Assembly: GCA_964230195.1 (NCBI GenBank)
Contig: CAXRGH010000250.1
Location: forward strand, 1 to 22,920
Direction: 5' to 3'
DNA length: 22,920 nucleotides
Origin: CAXRGH01 sp964230195
GTDB lineage: Bacteria; Pseudomonadota; Gammaproteobacteria; Enterobacterales; Alteromonadaceae
Shown here: positions 7,825 to 14,929 of the stretch, piece after piece
Numbering within the stretch: position 1 is the first letter of the stretch
Layout: each line of letters opens with the position of its first letter
Notes under the pieces: generated by a model
What the model was told of the DNA's origin: nothing
Database searches by the model: none
What the model saw: the letters and a program-made list of their open reading frames with translations, nothing else
Translations under genes and position numbers: made by a program

Positions 7825-10380
7825 CTAATTAACGGCATCAAAGGTTGCCTTAAGTAAAATCTTATCACTCGAGCTACCAATCAAAACATCAAAGCGTCCA
7901 GTTTCCGCTTTCCAATTGTTCGATGCTGTATCCCAAAATGATAATGCACGTTGATCAAGTAACATCTTTACACGCTTTGATTCACCCGGTTGCAAATGAA
8001 CCTTTCCAAATCCTCTTAACTCTTTATTTGGACGTTCAACGGATGCATCAGCATCATTAAGGTATAGCTGAACAATTTCAGCACCCGCTCTTTTACCTGT
8101 GTTTCGGACAGTCACTTCAACCGCTAAGTGATTATCTCTATCCAAAATAAATTCGTCAGAAGATAACGAAATATTAGAATATTTAAACTCGGTGTATGAC
8201 AAACCGTGACCAAATGCAAACATGGGGTCTATGTTGTTCTTCTCTAGCCAACGATAACCATAAAATACACCTTCTTTGTACTCAGACGTTTCCGCGCTGT
8301 AATCATCGAGCATAATAGGAGCAGTATGCGCAAGACTCTCTGGCAAGGTTATTGGTAGCTTTGCGTTCGGATTAACGTCGCCAAATATCACATCAGCAAA
8401 TGCGTTACCCGCTTCCATCCCACCGTACCAGCCCCAAAGTAAGGCGTTCGATTTCTTATGCCACGGCATTTCCACAGCAGAACCAGCAACCATGAGAACA
8501 ATGGTCTTTGGGTTCGCATCCAGTAATTTGTTAATGATCTCATCTTGACCAAAGGGAAGTACCATGTCTTTCCTGTCAATTGATTCGCGGTCATCACCAT
8601 GACTTAGTCCTCCGACGTATATCACAGCATCTGCCGACTTAGCGGCTGCTATATAATCACTTTCAGAATTGAATAGATTTCCGGGAGCATCCCAACCTAG
8701 AGTGACACTATCCACTCCATGATACTCAATTACGACGTCATATGACGTTCCCGCTTCCAAAGCCTGAGTATGTTGCACTTCCTGATAATCGTCTTCGCTT
8801 GCTACGTTAAGGATAAGATTTCCATCGATTGTAACTTTGCCTGTCCCTTTGAGCCCAAATTTAAAGATATGGTCACCGGTTGCTAGCGGCGCCAACTTTG
8901 CTTTCATACGGATATGTTGACGTACTGCAGTGTCGTTGTTGAACTGTGCGTCAACAATCCAAGACTCCTCTTTCAACTGAGATAATGCTTCATCAGCAAA
9001 ATAGCCAATATTCCATGCGGGCGTACCTGTCCAGTGGCGACTGGCGATATAATCACTGGCTATCGGCGATAATTTTGCACTTCGAGCGCGCATGGTAATA
9101 ATTTCAACATCTTTGCCGAGTGCATTCTTAATCCCTTCTAGTGGTGTTACCTCATAGAGTGATTTCACTTCAGAGGACCCCCCTCCTTGGCCATGCTTTT
9201 TATCGGCATTCGGCCCCATCACCAATACTTTCTTGAGAGACGATTTCGCTAGCGGCAACACTGGATCTCCTGCAACAGGCTTGTTCTTTAGTAAAATCAC
9301 TCCGTTTGCCGCAATTGTGCGCGCATCTTGCTGGTGTTTTTTGGTATTGCGTTGCCCTGTTTTACGGTTTGGGTCATACATTCCCACTCGATGTTGCAAA
9401 CGCAATACTCGACGCACTTTGTCGTCTAACACTGAAACCGGGATCTCACCTGCTAAAATGGCATTTTTGAATGGCTCTGCGAGAAAATAATCATCATAAG
9501 AATCTACCTTGGTTCCCATCTCCAAATCCAAACCATTCATTGCAGCATCATAAGTATTGATATCAACATTCCAATCCGTCAAGAGCACACCATCGAACCC
9601 CCATTCGTCTTTTAGAATGTCTTTCACCAAGTGCTTGCTTTGATTTGCGTTCGTTCCGTTGTATTCGTTGTAAGCCCCCATAATCGAGTAAACATTCCCC
9701 TCTTTCACGGCAGCTTCAAAAACGGGTAAATATACTTCGCGCAGGGTTCGCTCGTCCGGTGTAGCGTTGACTCCCGTGCGATTCAACTCTTGCGTATTCA
9801 AGGCATAATGTTTTGCATTTGCTGCCACATCGTGAGATTGAATCGCTTTAATTTCGGGAACAACGAGACGAGCGGCTAAAAATGGATCCTCTCCCATATA
9901 TTCAAAATTGCGACCGTATAACGTCAGCCGCGCTAAATTCACCCCTGGCCCAAGAATAATGTCTTTTTGGCGTTCGCGCGCCTCACTGCCTAAAACGTGT
10001 CCATGCAACTCAGCCATTGAGTGATCCCAACTCGAGGCTACACTTGTTAGATGAGGTAAATAAGTTGAATGATCATCATCCCACCCAGCATAGTTCCAAC
10101 TATGTCTCTCTATTTGTTGCCTGACGCCATGAGGACCATCCGACAGCCACATTTCAGGGATCCCTAGTCGTTCAATACTATTCACGTGAAACTTACCGCT
10201 AGCATGAACCATTGAAATTTTTTCATCTAGCGTCATTTGAGTTAGCAAAGATTCCACCGAAGCCTCTATAACCGCGGCACTTCTCGGATTATTATCCTGT
10301 GTTGATGTCACTTGATTTACCGTAGGCTGACAACTCGCCAATGCCATCAAACTCACTAAAGCAATAGGTCTAAAATTCAT
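7825..10380 (-). CDS. GH3 beta-glucosidase-type glycoside hydrolase with PA14 insert, lipoprotein
   Basis: 851 residues. A lipoprotein signal ends in LASC with Cys17, followed by Gln, which favours outer-membrane anchoring. The GH3 (alpha/beta)8 barrel covers about 40-340: substrate-site DGPHG at 81-85, KH at 190-191, and the nucleophile Asp269 in LLTDWN. The second GH3 domain (about 355-735) is split by a PA14 domain at about 443-566. The likely acid/base is Glu599 in DDRESIDR, followed by the typical LPFGQDEII. A fibronectin-III-like domain closes the protein (about 755-845). This architecture is known from beta-glucosidases in which PA14 shapes the substrate pocket; exact sugar specificity cannot be read. 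AAGGGA gives a good ribosome site. A single transcript under a candidate promoter and a LacI-type operator is likely, so induction by a sugar is inferred. Confidence 0.93.
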   Translation of the reverse strand: MNFRPIALVSLMALASCQPTVNQVTSTQDNNPRSAAVIEASVESLLTQMTLDEKISMVHASGKFHVNSIERLGIPEMWLSDGPHGVRQQIERHSWNYAGWDDDHSTYLPHLTSVASSWDHSMAELHGHVLGSEARERQKDIILGPGVNLARLTLYGRNFEYMGEDPFLAARLVVPEIKAIQSHDVAANAKHYALNTQELNRTGVNATPDERTLREVYLPVFEAAVKEGNVYSIMGAYNEYNGTNANQSKHLVKDILKDEWGFDGVLLTDWNVDINTYDAAMNGLDLEMGTKVDSYDDYFLAEPFKNAILAGEIPVSVLDDKVRRVLRLQHRVGMYDPNRKTGQRNTKKHQQDARTIAANGVILLKNKPVAGDPVLPLAKSSLKKVLVMGPNADKKHGQGGGSSEVKSLYEVTPLEGIKNALGKDVEIITMRARSAKLSPIASDYIASRHWTGTPAWNIGYFADEALSQLKEESWIVDAQFNNDTAVRQHIRMKAKLAPLATGDHIFKFGLKGTGKVTIDGNLILNVASEDDYQEVQHTQALEAGTSYDVVIEYHGVDSVTLGWDAPGNLFNSESDYIAAAKSADAVIYVGGLSHGDDRESIDRKDMVLPFGQDEIINKLLDANPKTIVLMVAGSAVEMPWHKKSNALLWGWYGGMEAGNAFADVIFGDVNPNAKLPITLPESLAHTAPIMLDDYSAETSEYKEGVFYGYRWLEKNNIDPMFAFGHGLSYTEFKYSNISLSSDEFILDRDNHLAVEVTVRNTGKRAGAEIVQLYLNDADASVERPNKELRGFGKVHLQPGESKRVKMLLDQRALSFWDTASNNWKAETGRFDVLIGSSSDKILLKATFDAVN

Positions 10381-10394
10381 GAACTTCCCTTTTT

Positions 10395-10408
10395 TGTAAG
10401 CGCTTTCA
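10395..10408. promoter_or_regulatory. LacI/GalR-family-type operator
   Basis: TGTAAGCGCTTTCA fits the general LacI-family/cre consensus TGWAARCGYTWNCW at every position and has the central CG palindrome. It is 15 bases upstream of the GH3 start codon and downstream of the candidate promoter, a position suited to repression by roadblock. No LacI-family gene is present in the window. Confidence 0.65.
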
Positions 10409-10418
10409 AATTAAAGCT

Positions 10419-10447
10419 AGACTATCTGAGTGTGAAAGAAATGTAAA
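10419..10447 (-). promoter_or_regulatory. candidate promoter for the GH3 gene
   Basis: On the minus strand TTTACA (10442-10447) is followed after 17 bases by TAGTCT (10419-10424). The -35 is good, the -10 is poor (three of six). Transcription would begin near 10412, placing the palindromic operator in the first bases of the transcript. Confidence 0.3.
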
Positions 10448-10475
10448 TAAAGTTGAGGCATTTTGTTGGAGATGA

Positions 10476-10520
10476 CAGAAATTTTAGGAGGGATTTCCTG
10501 GCTACTACCAGGGATTTCTG
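10476..10520. repeat. nested inverted repeats between the STAS-like and GH3 genes
   Basis: The outer arms CAGAAAT (10476-10482) and ATTTCTG (10514-10520) enclose inner arms CCTGG (10497-10501) and CCAGG (10508-10512) with a six-base loop; the left bulge is 14 bases, the right one base. The sequence GGGATTTC also occurs twice as a direct repeat. It could end the secretion operon (no T-run seen) or be a regulatory site. Confidence 0.4.
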
Positions 10521-10584
10521 CCTCGAGCGCTGAGTATGTGGGGTAATAAACAATCATCAACCATTCGCATACTAGACGTAAGGT

Positions 10585-10599
10585 TTGAGGAAAACTCAA
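10585..10599 (-). terminator. weak hairpin after the STAS-like gene
   Basis: TTGAG (10585-10589) and CTCAA (10595-10599) form a five-pair stem with a five-base loop, 14 bases past the stop of the last gene of the operon. No U-run follows on the minus strand, so terminator function is doubtful. Confidence 0.2.
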
Positions 10600-10612
10600 T
10601 AATTCAGCGTCA

Positions 10613-10963
10613 TTATTCCTGAAAAACGAGTTTAAGGTTACTTGAGTTCATTCCATTGATAATCCGATTTACCCAGCCTCGCCTGAGGGGGAGCACCATG
10701 GTCACCTGCTTTGAATCGACGTTAGTCAAGGCAACAATAAAGCGCCTCAGTTGAAACTCACATTGTAAATCCAAGGTATGAACTTTCGTCATATGAATAC
10801 ACACAGCTGACAGTTTCAACAGTTCAAACTGAGTGACCACATCTCGTAATTCTCGAGCAAATTGACGGTCCCACCACTGTAAACAGCCTGATAGGTGTAA
10901 TTGATTTTCTAATTCAAGGTAGTTGACAGTCGGACGTGGTGAAATCAAAGCACTTTCTATCAT
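10613..10963 (-). CDS. STAS-like domain protein (anti-sigma-antagonist type)
   Basis: 116 residues from the ATG at 10963, chosen because GGGA lies eight bases upstream; a GTG at 10969, overlapping the stop of the previous gene by one base, would add two residues but has no spaced ribosome site. The order LHLSGCL, a helix rich in charged residues, LSAVCIHM, then VHTLDLQCEFQLRRF and VTMVLPL matches the beta-alpha pattern of STAS proteins, which bind regulators and are normally switched by phosphorylation of a Ser/Thr in an IDSSG loop. Here that loop reads LDLQC, with no Ser or Thr. It is directly coupled to the SpoIIE-like sensor, so the two probably work together, perhaps to control the secretion system encoded upstream. 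The STAS call rests on pattern and context. Confidence 0.6.
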   Translation of the reverse strand: MIESALISPRPTVNYLELENQLHLSGCLQWWDRQFARELRDVVTQFELLKLSAVCIHMTKVHTLDLQCEFQLRRFIVALTNVDSKQVTMVLPLRRGWVNRIINGMNSSNLKLVFQE

Positions 10964-10968
10964 GGTCA

Positions 10969-12768
10969 CTATCCCACTTTTGCGCTAACTTGAATCTGCA
11001 TGGCACAAATGTCATTGTCAAAGTCATCAATCCAACTTTGCTCTCGTAGTACTTTCATCAGGCTCGCGACAGTGCCACCGTATTTATCAAGCACCTCTAC
11101 GATTCTGTTAGCATCTAAGCTTGTCTCGTACTCCGTCAGCCTCATCAACGCAGACAGGCAGCCATCAGACAATAGGAGCAAACGATGACCTTGCATTAAT
11201 TCGACATCATACCCTGCTTTGATGACCCACTTGGGATCAATTCCACACGGTTGATTATCGGTAAATTCAAGCACTTTAGTTTCATTGTCAGAGGACGCAA
11301 TCAATACAGGACCACCACTCCCACGCAGTGCAATCTTATTATTTACGATTCGAATTGACAGTAAATGCGCTAAACCGCCCGAACTGCAGCTCTCGAAATA
11401 ATCATATAATAATTGGTTAACCATGTTTAACACGTCTTCACTGGGTAAACGAGATAGTATGCTTTGGGTTTGTAACACCTGAGAAGCGACTTCGATGCCA
11501 TAGCCTGACAGCGCACCGAAATAAATAGCTTCGTGGTCTTTGTGCTGATTGCTTGCCCAGAATTCACCACCACAGCGCTTACCTAAAATAACCCCAACAT
11601 CAACATCATGACCCTGGAAGGTAAACTGAGCATCGGCCACATGCTTGCCACGCAGCTCTCGCATATCCTCAATTTCGCCACCTAATGCTTGATTCTCAGC
11701 GGCGAGCTTTTCATTGAGGGCTACCACTTGCTGATTTGCGCGTTCCATTTCAGAGGTTTTAGCCGCCACCAGCGAATCCATGTGCCGAGTATATTCATCC
11801 AATGCGATACTGACTTTATTCATGCTATTGGCCAGTAACCCAAACTCATCGTTACTTTTCAACTGCACACGAAAGCCAAAATTGTTATTACTTAACTGTT
11901 GAGCTCCTTCTTTGAGCTTAGACAGTGGCACGGATACTGCGAGTACAATAATTGAGGTCATAATCACAGCGAACAAAATAGCAGCCACCAGCAATCCCAA
12001 ACCTACCCATGTTTGCTGATTTATTCTGTCTTCAAATGAGGCCACGTCATAATCAATACCAAGCACTGCAAGTACCGACCCATTATCATCGAAAATGGGA
12101 ACTGCGGCAGAAATCACCGTACCGAATTCATCGGTATACCAATCGTCGGCTATGCCCATTTTCCCCTTGAAAGGTTCAAAAAAGAAAGCTGCCGCTCGAT
12201 ATAAATTTCCCACGGGATTGCCCTGCGGTGACACAGAATCCACTTCATAGTTTGAATCAGCCAAAAACATCAGCGTTTTATTACTCGTCTGGCCTGGCAC
12301 TCGAACCAGCAAGTAAGCCCAGGCGACCCGCGATGGGTTCTCCGATTGAATATTCGTTTGAGACAAGAACGATAATGCAGATTGCTGTTCTCGACTTCCT
12401 GCTTGAATACGTCGAAGTAGCTGCACAATATATTGAAATTCAAGAGAAGCTTCCAATTCGTTACTGTCCTTTACGGAAAATAAGCGCTGTGTCTCTCCCT
12501 CACCTTGTTGATTCAGCGCAGCTATTGATTTTTCTGTATCATTTGGGACGCGCTCCAATACATTCGCTTTAAGCGATTTCAACCAAGCCCTTTCCTCTTC
12601 ATTAAATACATAGCTCGCGGTTCGCGTTACATCACCAATGGCCATTTTTAAATCACTAAGGAGATTGGTTTGAGTGAAATAATGAAAGTACCCGAGTAGA
12701 GCAACGACTAACGTTAAGGTCAATGTGAGTAATAATGTACCAAGTTTTGTAGTAAATGAATGAAACAT
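10969..12768 (-). CDS. membrane sensor with HAMP and SpoIIE/PP2C-like output domain
   Basis: 599 residues. One membrane helix at about 10-31, a periplasmic sensor of about 220 residues (ending in a Cache-like GIADDWYTDEFGTVISAAVPI and VLGIDYD), a second helix at about 253-281, a HAMP linker at 282-335, a coiled coil at about 335-372, then a SpoIIE/PP2C-like domain at about 385-597. The output domain keeps the family order, but several metal-ligand positions differ: GGDFY is GGEFW (Glu402), the GDVSGHG loop is GALSGYG (Ala419, Tyr423), and the final DD pair is Asn585-Asp586; SDG (Asp535) is kept. It may be inactive or altered. AAGAGA precedes the ATG, starting ten bases after the PAAR-like gene. 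It likely passes an envelope signal to the STAS-like protein encoded next. Confidence 0.85.
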   Translation of the reverse strand: MFHSFTTKLGTLLLTLTLTLVVALLGYFHYFTQTNLLSDLKMAIGDVTRTASYVFNEEERAWLKSLKANVLERVPNDTEKSIAALNQQGEGETQRLFSVKDSNELEASLEFQYIVQLLRRIQAGSREQQSALSFLSQTNIQSENPSRVAWAYLLVRVPGQTSNKTLMFLADSNYEVDSVSPQGNPVGNLYRAAAFFFEPFKGKMGIADDWYTDEFGTVISAAVPIFDDNGSVLAVLGIDYDVASFEDRINQQTWVGLGLLVAAILFAVIMTSIIVLAVSVPLSKLKEGAQQLSNNNFGFRVQLKSNDEFGLLANSMNKVSIALDEYTRHMDSLVAAKTSEMERANQQVVALNEKLAAENQALGGEIEDMRELRGKHVADAQFTFQGHDVDVGVILGKRCGGEFWASNQHKDHEAIYFGALSGYGIEVASQVLQTQSILSRLPSEDVLNMVNQLLYDYFESCSSGGLAHLLSIRIVNNKIALRGSGGPVLIASSDNETKVLEFTDNQPCGIDPKWVIKAGYDVELMQGHRLLLLSDGCLSALMRLTEYETSLDANRIVEVLDKYGGTVASLMKVLREQSWIDDFDNDICAMQIQVSAKVG

Positions 12769-12778
12769 AATTTATCTC

Positions 12779-13192
12779 TTAAGTCATAATCATGAGTTTG
12801 ACCTGACTCGGTGCCAGTGTTGCCCCATAAGCCCCGGGCATCATGCCATTCTGTCCTGATAAACCTAGCATCTTATTTGCTGGCATTCCGCCCATAAATG
12901 TTTTTACACTACCCAACAGTTGACGCTGAGGCCCCATGACCATCCCAGACATAGGGTTCATCATGACTCCTGCATTGTCACCATTAGTTAAAGGCGTCAC
13001 CGTCATCATATTATGATTCGGCATTGCCATGGTTAACACTTTAAATTGCGAGGGAATAGCGGTCATTGGTACTGCCGTATTCGGATATGGCATTGGCACA
13101 GGAACGGGACCTGCGGGGGTTGGTATCGGGGTAAGACATACATCGGGAAATGCGAAGTTTAGCCCCCCCATTTGTGTGGTTGCAAATACCAT
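12779..13192 (-). CDS. PAAR-like (DUF4150) spike tip protein
   Basis: 137 residues with the DUF4150 / Tox-PAAR-like signature: FPDVCLTPIPTP followed by PVPVPMPYPN near residues 15-37, then a glycine- and methionine-rich tail. PAAR-like proteins cap the VgrG spike and sharpen it or carry effectors. This one ends right after the conserved domain, so it has no toxin fused to it; cargo, if any, must be bound separately. AGGA seven bases before the ATG supports the start. It sits between the DUF3540 gene and the sensor gene in the same operon. The Met-rich composition (17 or so Met in 137) is unusual compared with its neighbours. Confidence 0.88.
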   Translation of the reverse strand: MVFATTQMGGLNFAFPDVCLTPIPTPAGPVPVPMPYPNTAVPMTAIPSQFKVLTMAMPNHNMMTVTPLTNGDNAGVMMNPMSGMVMGPQRQLLGSVKTFMGGMPANKMLGLSGQNGMMPGAYGATLAPSQVKLMIMT

Positions 13193-13209
13193 TATTCTTT
13201 CCTATCAAG

Positions 13210-13857
13210 TTATCCCATATGGATACGTTCACCATCGATTTTCATTTCTTTGCGCGCTGTTATATTTGCGTGATGAGAACGTAGCGTCAGGTTATTAGCG
13301 ACTGAATGAATTGCGTTCTGACTTTGGTGTTGCTCCATACCTTCCACTGTTTTAAAGCAATGGGTCAATTTTCGCGTGGCGGTATCACAAACATCAATCA
13401 CGAGTTGAGCGAACCGCTTAACGGTTTTGAAACGTGAGTGAAGTTCCTCACCAACAACAGATACATCACCACTGGTGAGCCTGGTAGTTTGATTCACAAC
13501 GCTCAAGGATTCATGCTGCAACTCTGCACTCTGGCTATTCAGTAACAACTTATTGCGGCATTGAATAGCAAGGTCTCCGTCACTCGCAGTAAGCACTGCT
13601 TCTTCGCCCAATTTAAGAGATACTTTATCCGTTGAGGCACGTTCGAGAATCGCAATAATATGGTAATCAGCACCATCATGAGCCAGCAAAACTTTATCGT
13701 TTACCTGCGGAGTTACAAGGCAACTAAACGCGGTTCCCGCTAAAATGGCGCTACCACCAAGATGTACTAACCAATCATTCTCAGCACTCTCTTTAATAAT
13801 GCCAGTAATCATTGGATCGGCTATTGTTTTGGAAGGTAATTGTGCGATCTTTGACAT
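13210..13857 (-). CDS. DUF3540 family protein
   Basis: 215 residues. The N-terminal half (about 15-125) is beta-rich with an OB-like run (GIIKESAENDWLVHLGG, then NDKVLLAHDG and YHIIAIL), reminiscent of the VgrG/gp5 barrel. The C-terminal half has short repeating polar strands and ends in an ARKEMKIDGERIHMG segment typical of DUF3540. These proteins are found in type VI clusters beside DUF4150 and DUF2169 genes; their role is not established, and a spike-extension or adaptor function is an inference. AGGAG four to five bases before the ATG is embedded in the stop of the preceding pentapeptide gene, so the two are coupled. Family assignment is from context and the characteristic ending. Confidence 0.8.
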   Translation of the reverse strand: MSKIAQLPSKTIADPMITGIIKESAENDWLVHLGGSAILAGTAFSCLVTPQVNDKVLLAHDGADYHIIAILERASTDKVSLKLGEEAVLTASDGDLAIQCRNKLLLNSQSAELQHESLSVVNQTTRLTSGDVSVVGEELHSRFKTVKRFAQLVIDVCDTATRKLTHCFKTVEGMEQHQSQNAIHSVANNLTLRSHHANITARKEMKIDGERIHMG

Positions 13858-13867
13858 TCATTCACTC

Positions 13868-14929
13868 CTATCCGGTTTGACTTTTCCATGTTTCCGCTTT
13901 TTCAAGAACTTTATCGGTTCCAAGTGCAACCATTTTGTTCGTGTTAGCCCACTTTGTGTCATATTCCTGAATAGAATGGAGCTTTGTTCTATACACTGTA
14001 GTATTAGATAAGTCAGCGCGCTCAAGTTTTGCGTGACTTAAATCAACATAAGTCAGATCGGCACCAATAAAACAAGCACCTTCGGCATCAACGTTATCCA
14101 TTATAGCTTGTTCTGCCTTAACTCGTTCAAACTGCGCATTATTGATACTGACACCAGAGAAAATACCTTGTTCGATATTCGCCTCCTGAAAGCTTGCACC
14201 GTTTAAAGAGGCTTGAGCAAAATTCACATTGTTCAACTGACAATGGTCAAACCTTGCACCGTCTAAGTCTGATTTCATGAAACCAGATTGGGGCCACGAA
14301 AGCCCTGAAAAAACCGCATTTTTCATCACGCACTCTTGAAACTGAGGCATTTCAAACTGACAATCACTAAAGGAGTAATTTGAAAAATCAGCTTGCATAA
14401 AAAAAGGCAACTCCCATTGAGCTCGCTCAAATCGCGCATTAGCAAGATCACACATAACGAAATTAAGACGTGAGGCTCGTGAGTCAGAAAAGTTTGCGCC
14501 AGCAAGGTTGGACTCAACAAAGGACATTGCGTGTCCATCCATGCCGTGAAAGTTAGTTTTCTCAAGTTCTGATTGTAAAAAATTACTAAAGTGTAAATGA
14601 GCTTGACTGAAATCGGAGTGGCTCAAGTTGCTTTCTATCATATTCGCATAATCAAACTTGCCGTCTTTAAAGCACGTTTGCTCGCCTTTGCATCGAATGA
14701 AACTGGCAAAAACAAAGTTACAACATGTCATTACTGCGTTATCAAATATGCAATCTGTAAAAGCACTCTCTTTAAAATTACAGCGTGAAAAGTCACTTGA
14801 AGAAAAGTCAACGCCTTGAAAAATACCACCCGATAAATCGAGGCCAACATATCGCTTACCACTCAAATCTTCACCATCTATCAGTGGCTGTCCACCGTGG
14901 ACATTATTGACAAGTTCATCCGGTGTCAT
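13868..14929 (-). CDS. pentapeptide-repeat protein
   Basis: 353 residues from the ATG at 14929. That start forms a four-base ATGA overlap with the previous gene and has GGAG six bases upstream; the in-frame ATG at 14941 lacks a ribosome site. Pentapeptide repeats, with L or F at the centre and A, C, N or S two before it (for example ADLTYVDLSHAKLERADLS), run from about residue 20 to 320, giving a right-handed quadrilateral beta-helix. Several stretches have Phe-Cys variants (DFSRCNF, CCNFVF). No catalytic motif, signal peptide or membrane segment. It lies next to the pentapeptide half of the upstream fusion protein, suggesting duplication or a paired helix. Function unknown; a scaffold or cargo-holding role in spike loading is inferred from position only. 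Confidence 0.88.
   Translation of the reverse strand: MTPDELVNNVHGGQPLIDGEDLSGKRYVGLDLSGGIFQGVDFSSSDFSRCNFKESAFTDCIFDNAVMTCCNFVFASFIRCKGEQTCFKDGKFDYANMIESNLSHSDFSQAHLHFSNFLQSELEKTNFHGMDGHAMSFVESNLAGANFSDSRASRLNFVMCDLANARFERAQWELPFFMQADFSNYSFSDCQFEMPQFQECVMKNAVFSGLSWPQSGFMKSDLDGARFDHCQLNNVNFAQASLNGASFQEANIEQGIFSGVSINNAQFERVKAEQAIMDNVDAEGACFIGADLTYVDLSHAKLERADLSNTTVYRTKLHSIQEYDTKWANTNKMVALGTDKVLEKAETWKSQTG

Noticed and set aside
10417..10599. 60-codon minus-strand open frame between the STAS-like and GH3 genes
   Set aside because: No ribosome site, low-complexity composition, overlaps the candidate GH3 promoter and the inverted repeats; taken as chance.
10964..10969. GTG start at 10969 for the STAS-like gene
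   Set aside because: The GGGA ribosome site is only two bases from the GTG but eight from the ATG at 10963.
13029..13298. Plus-strand open frame opposite the PAAR-like gene
   Set aside because: Antisense to a well-recognised DUF4150 gene; Gly/Thr-rich translation is the mirror of the Pro/Val-rich coding strand.
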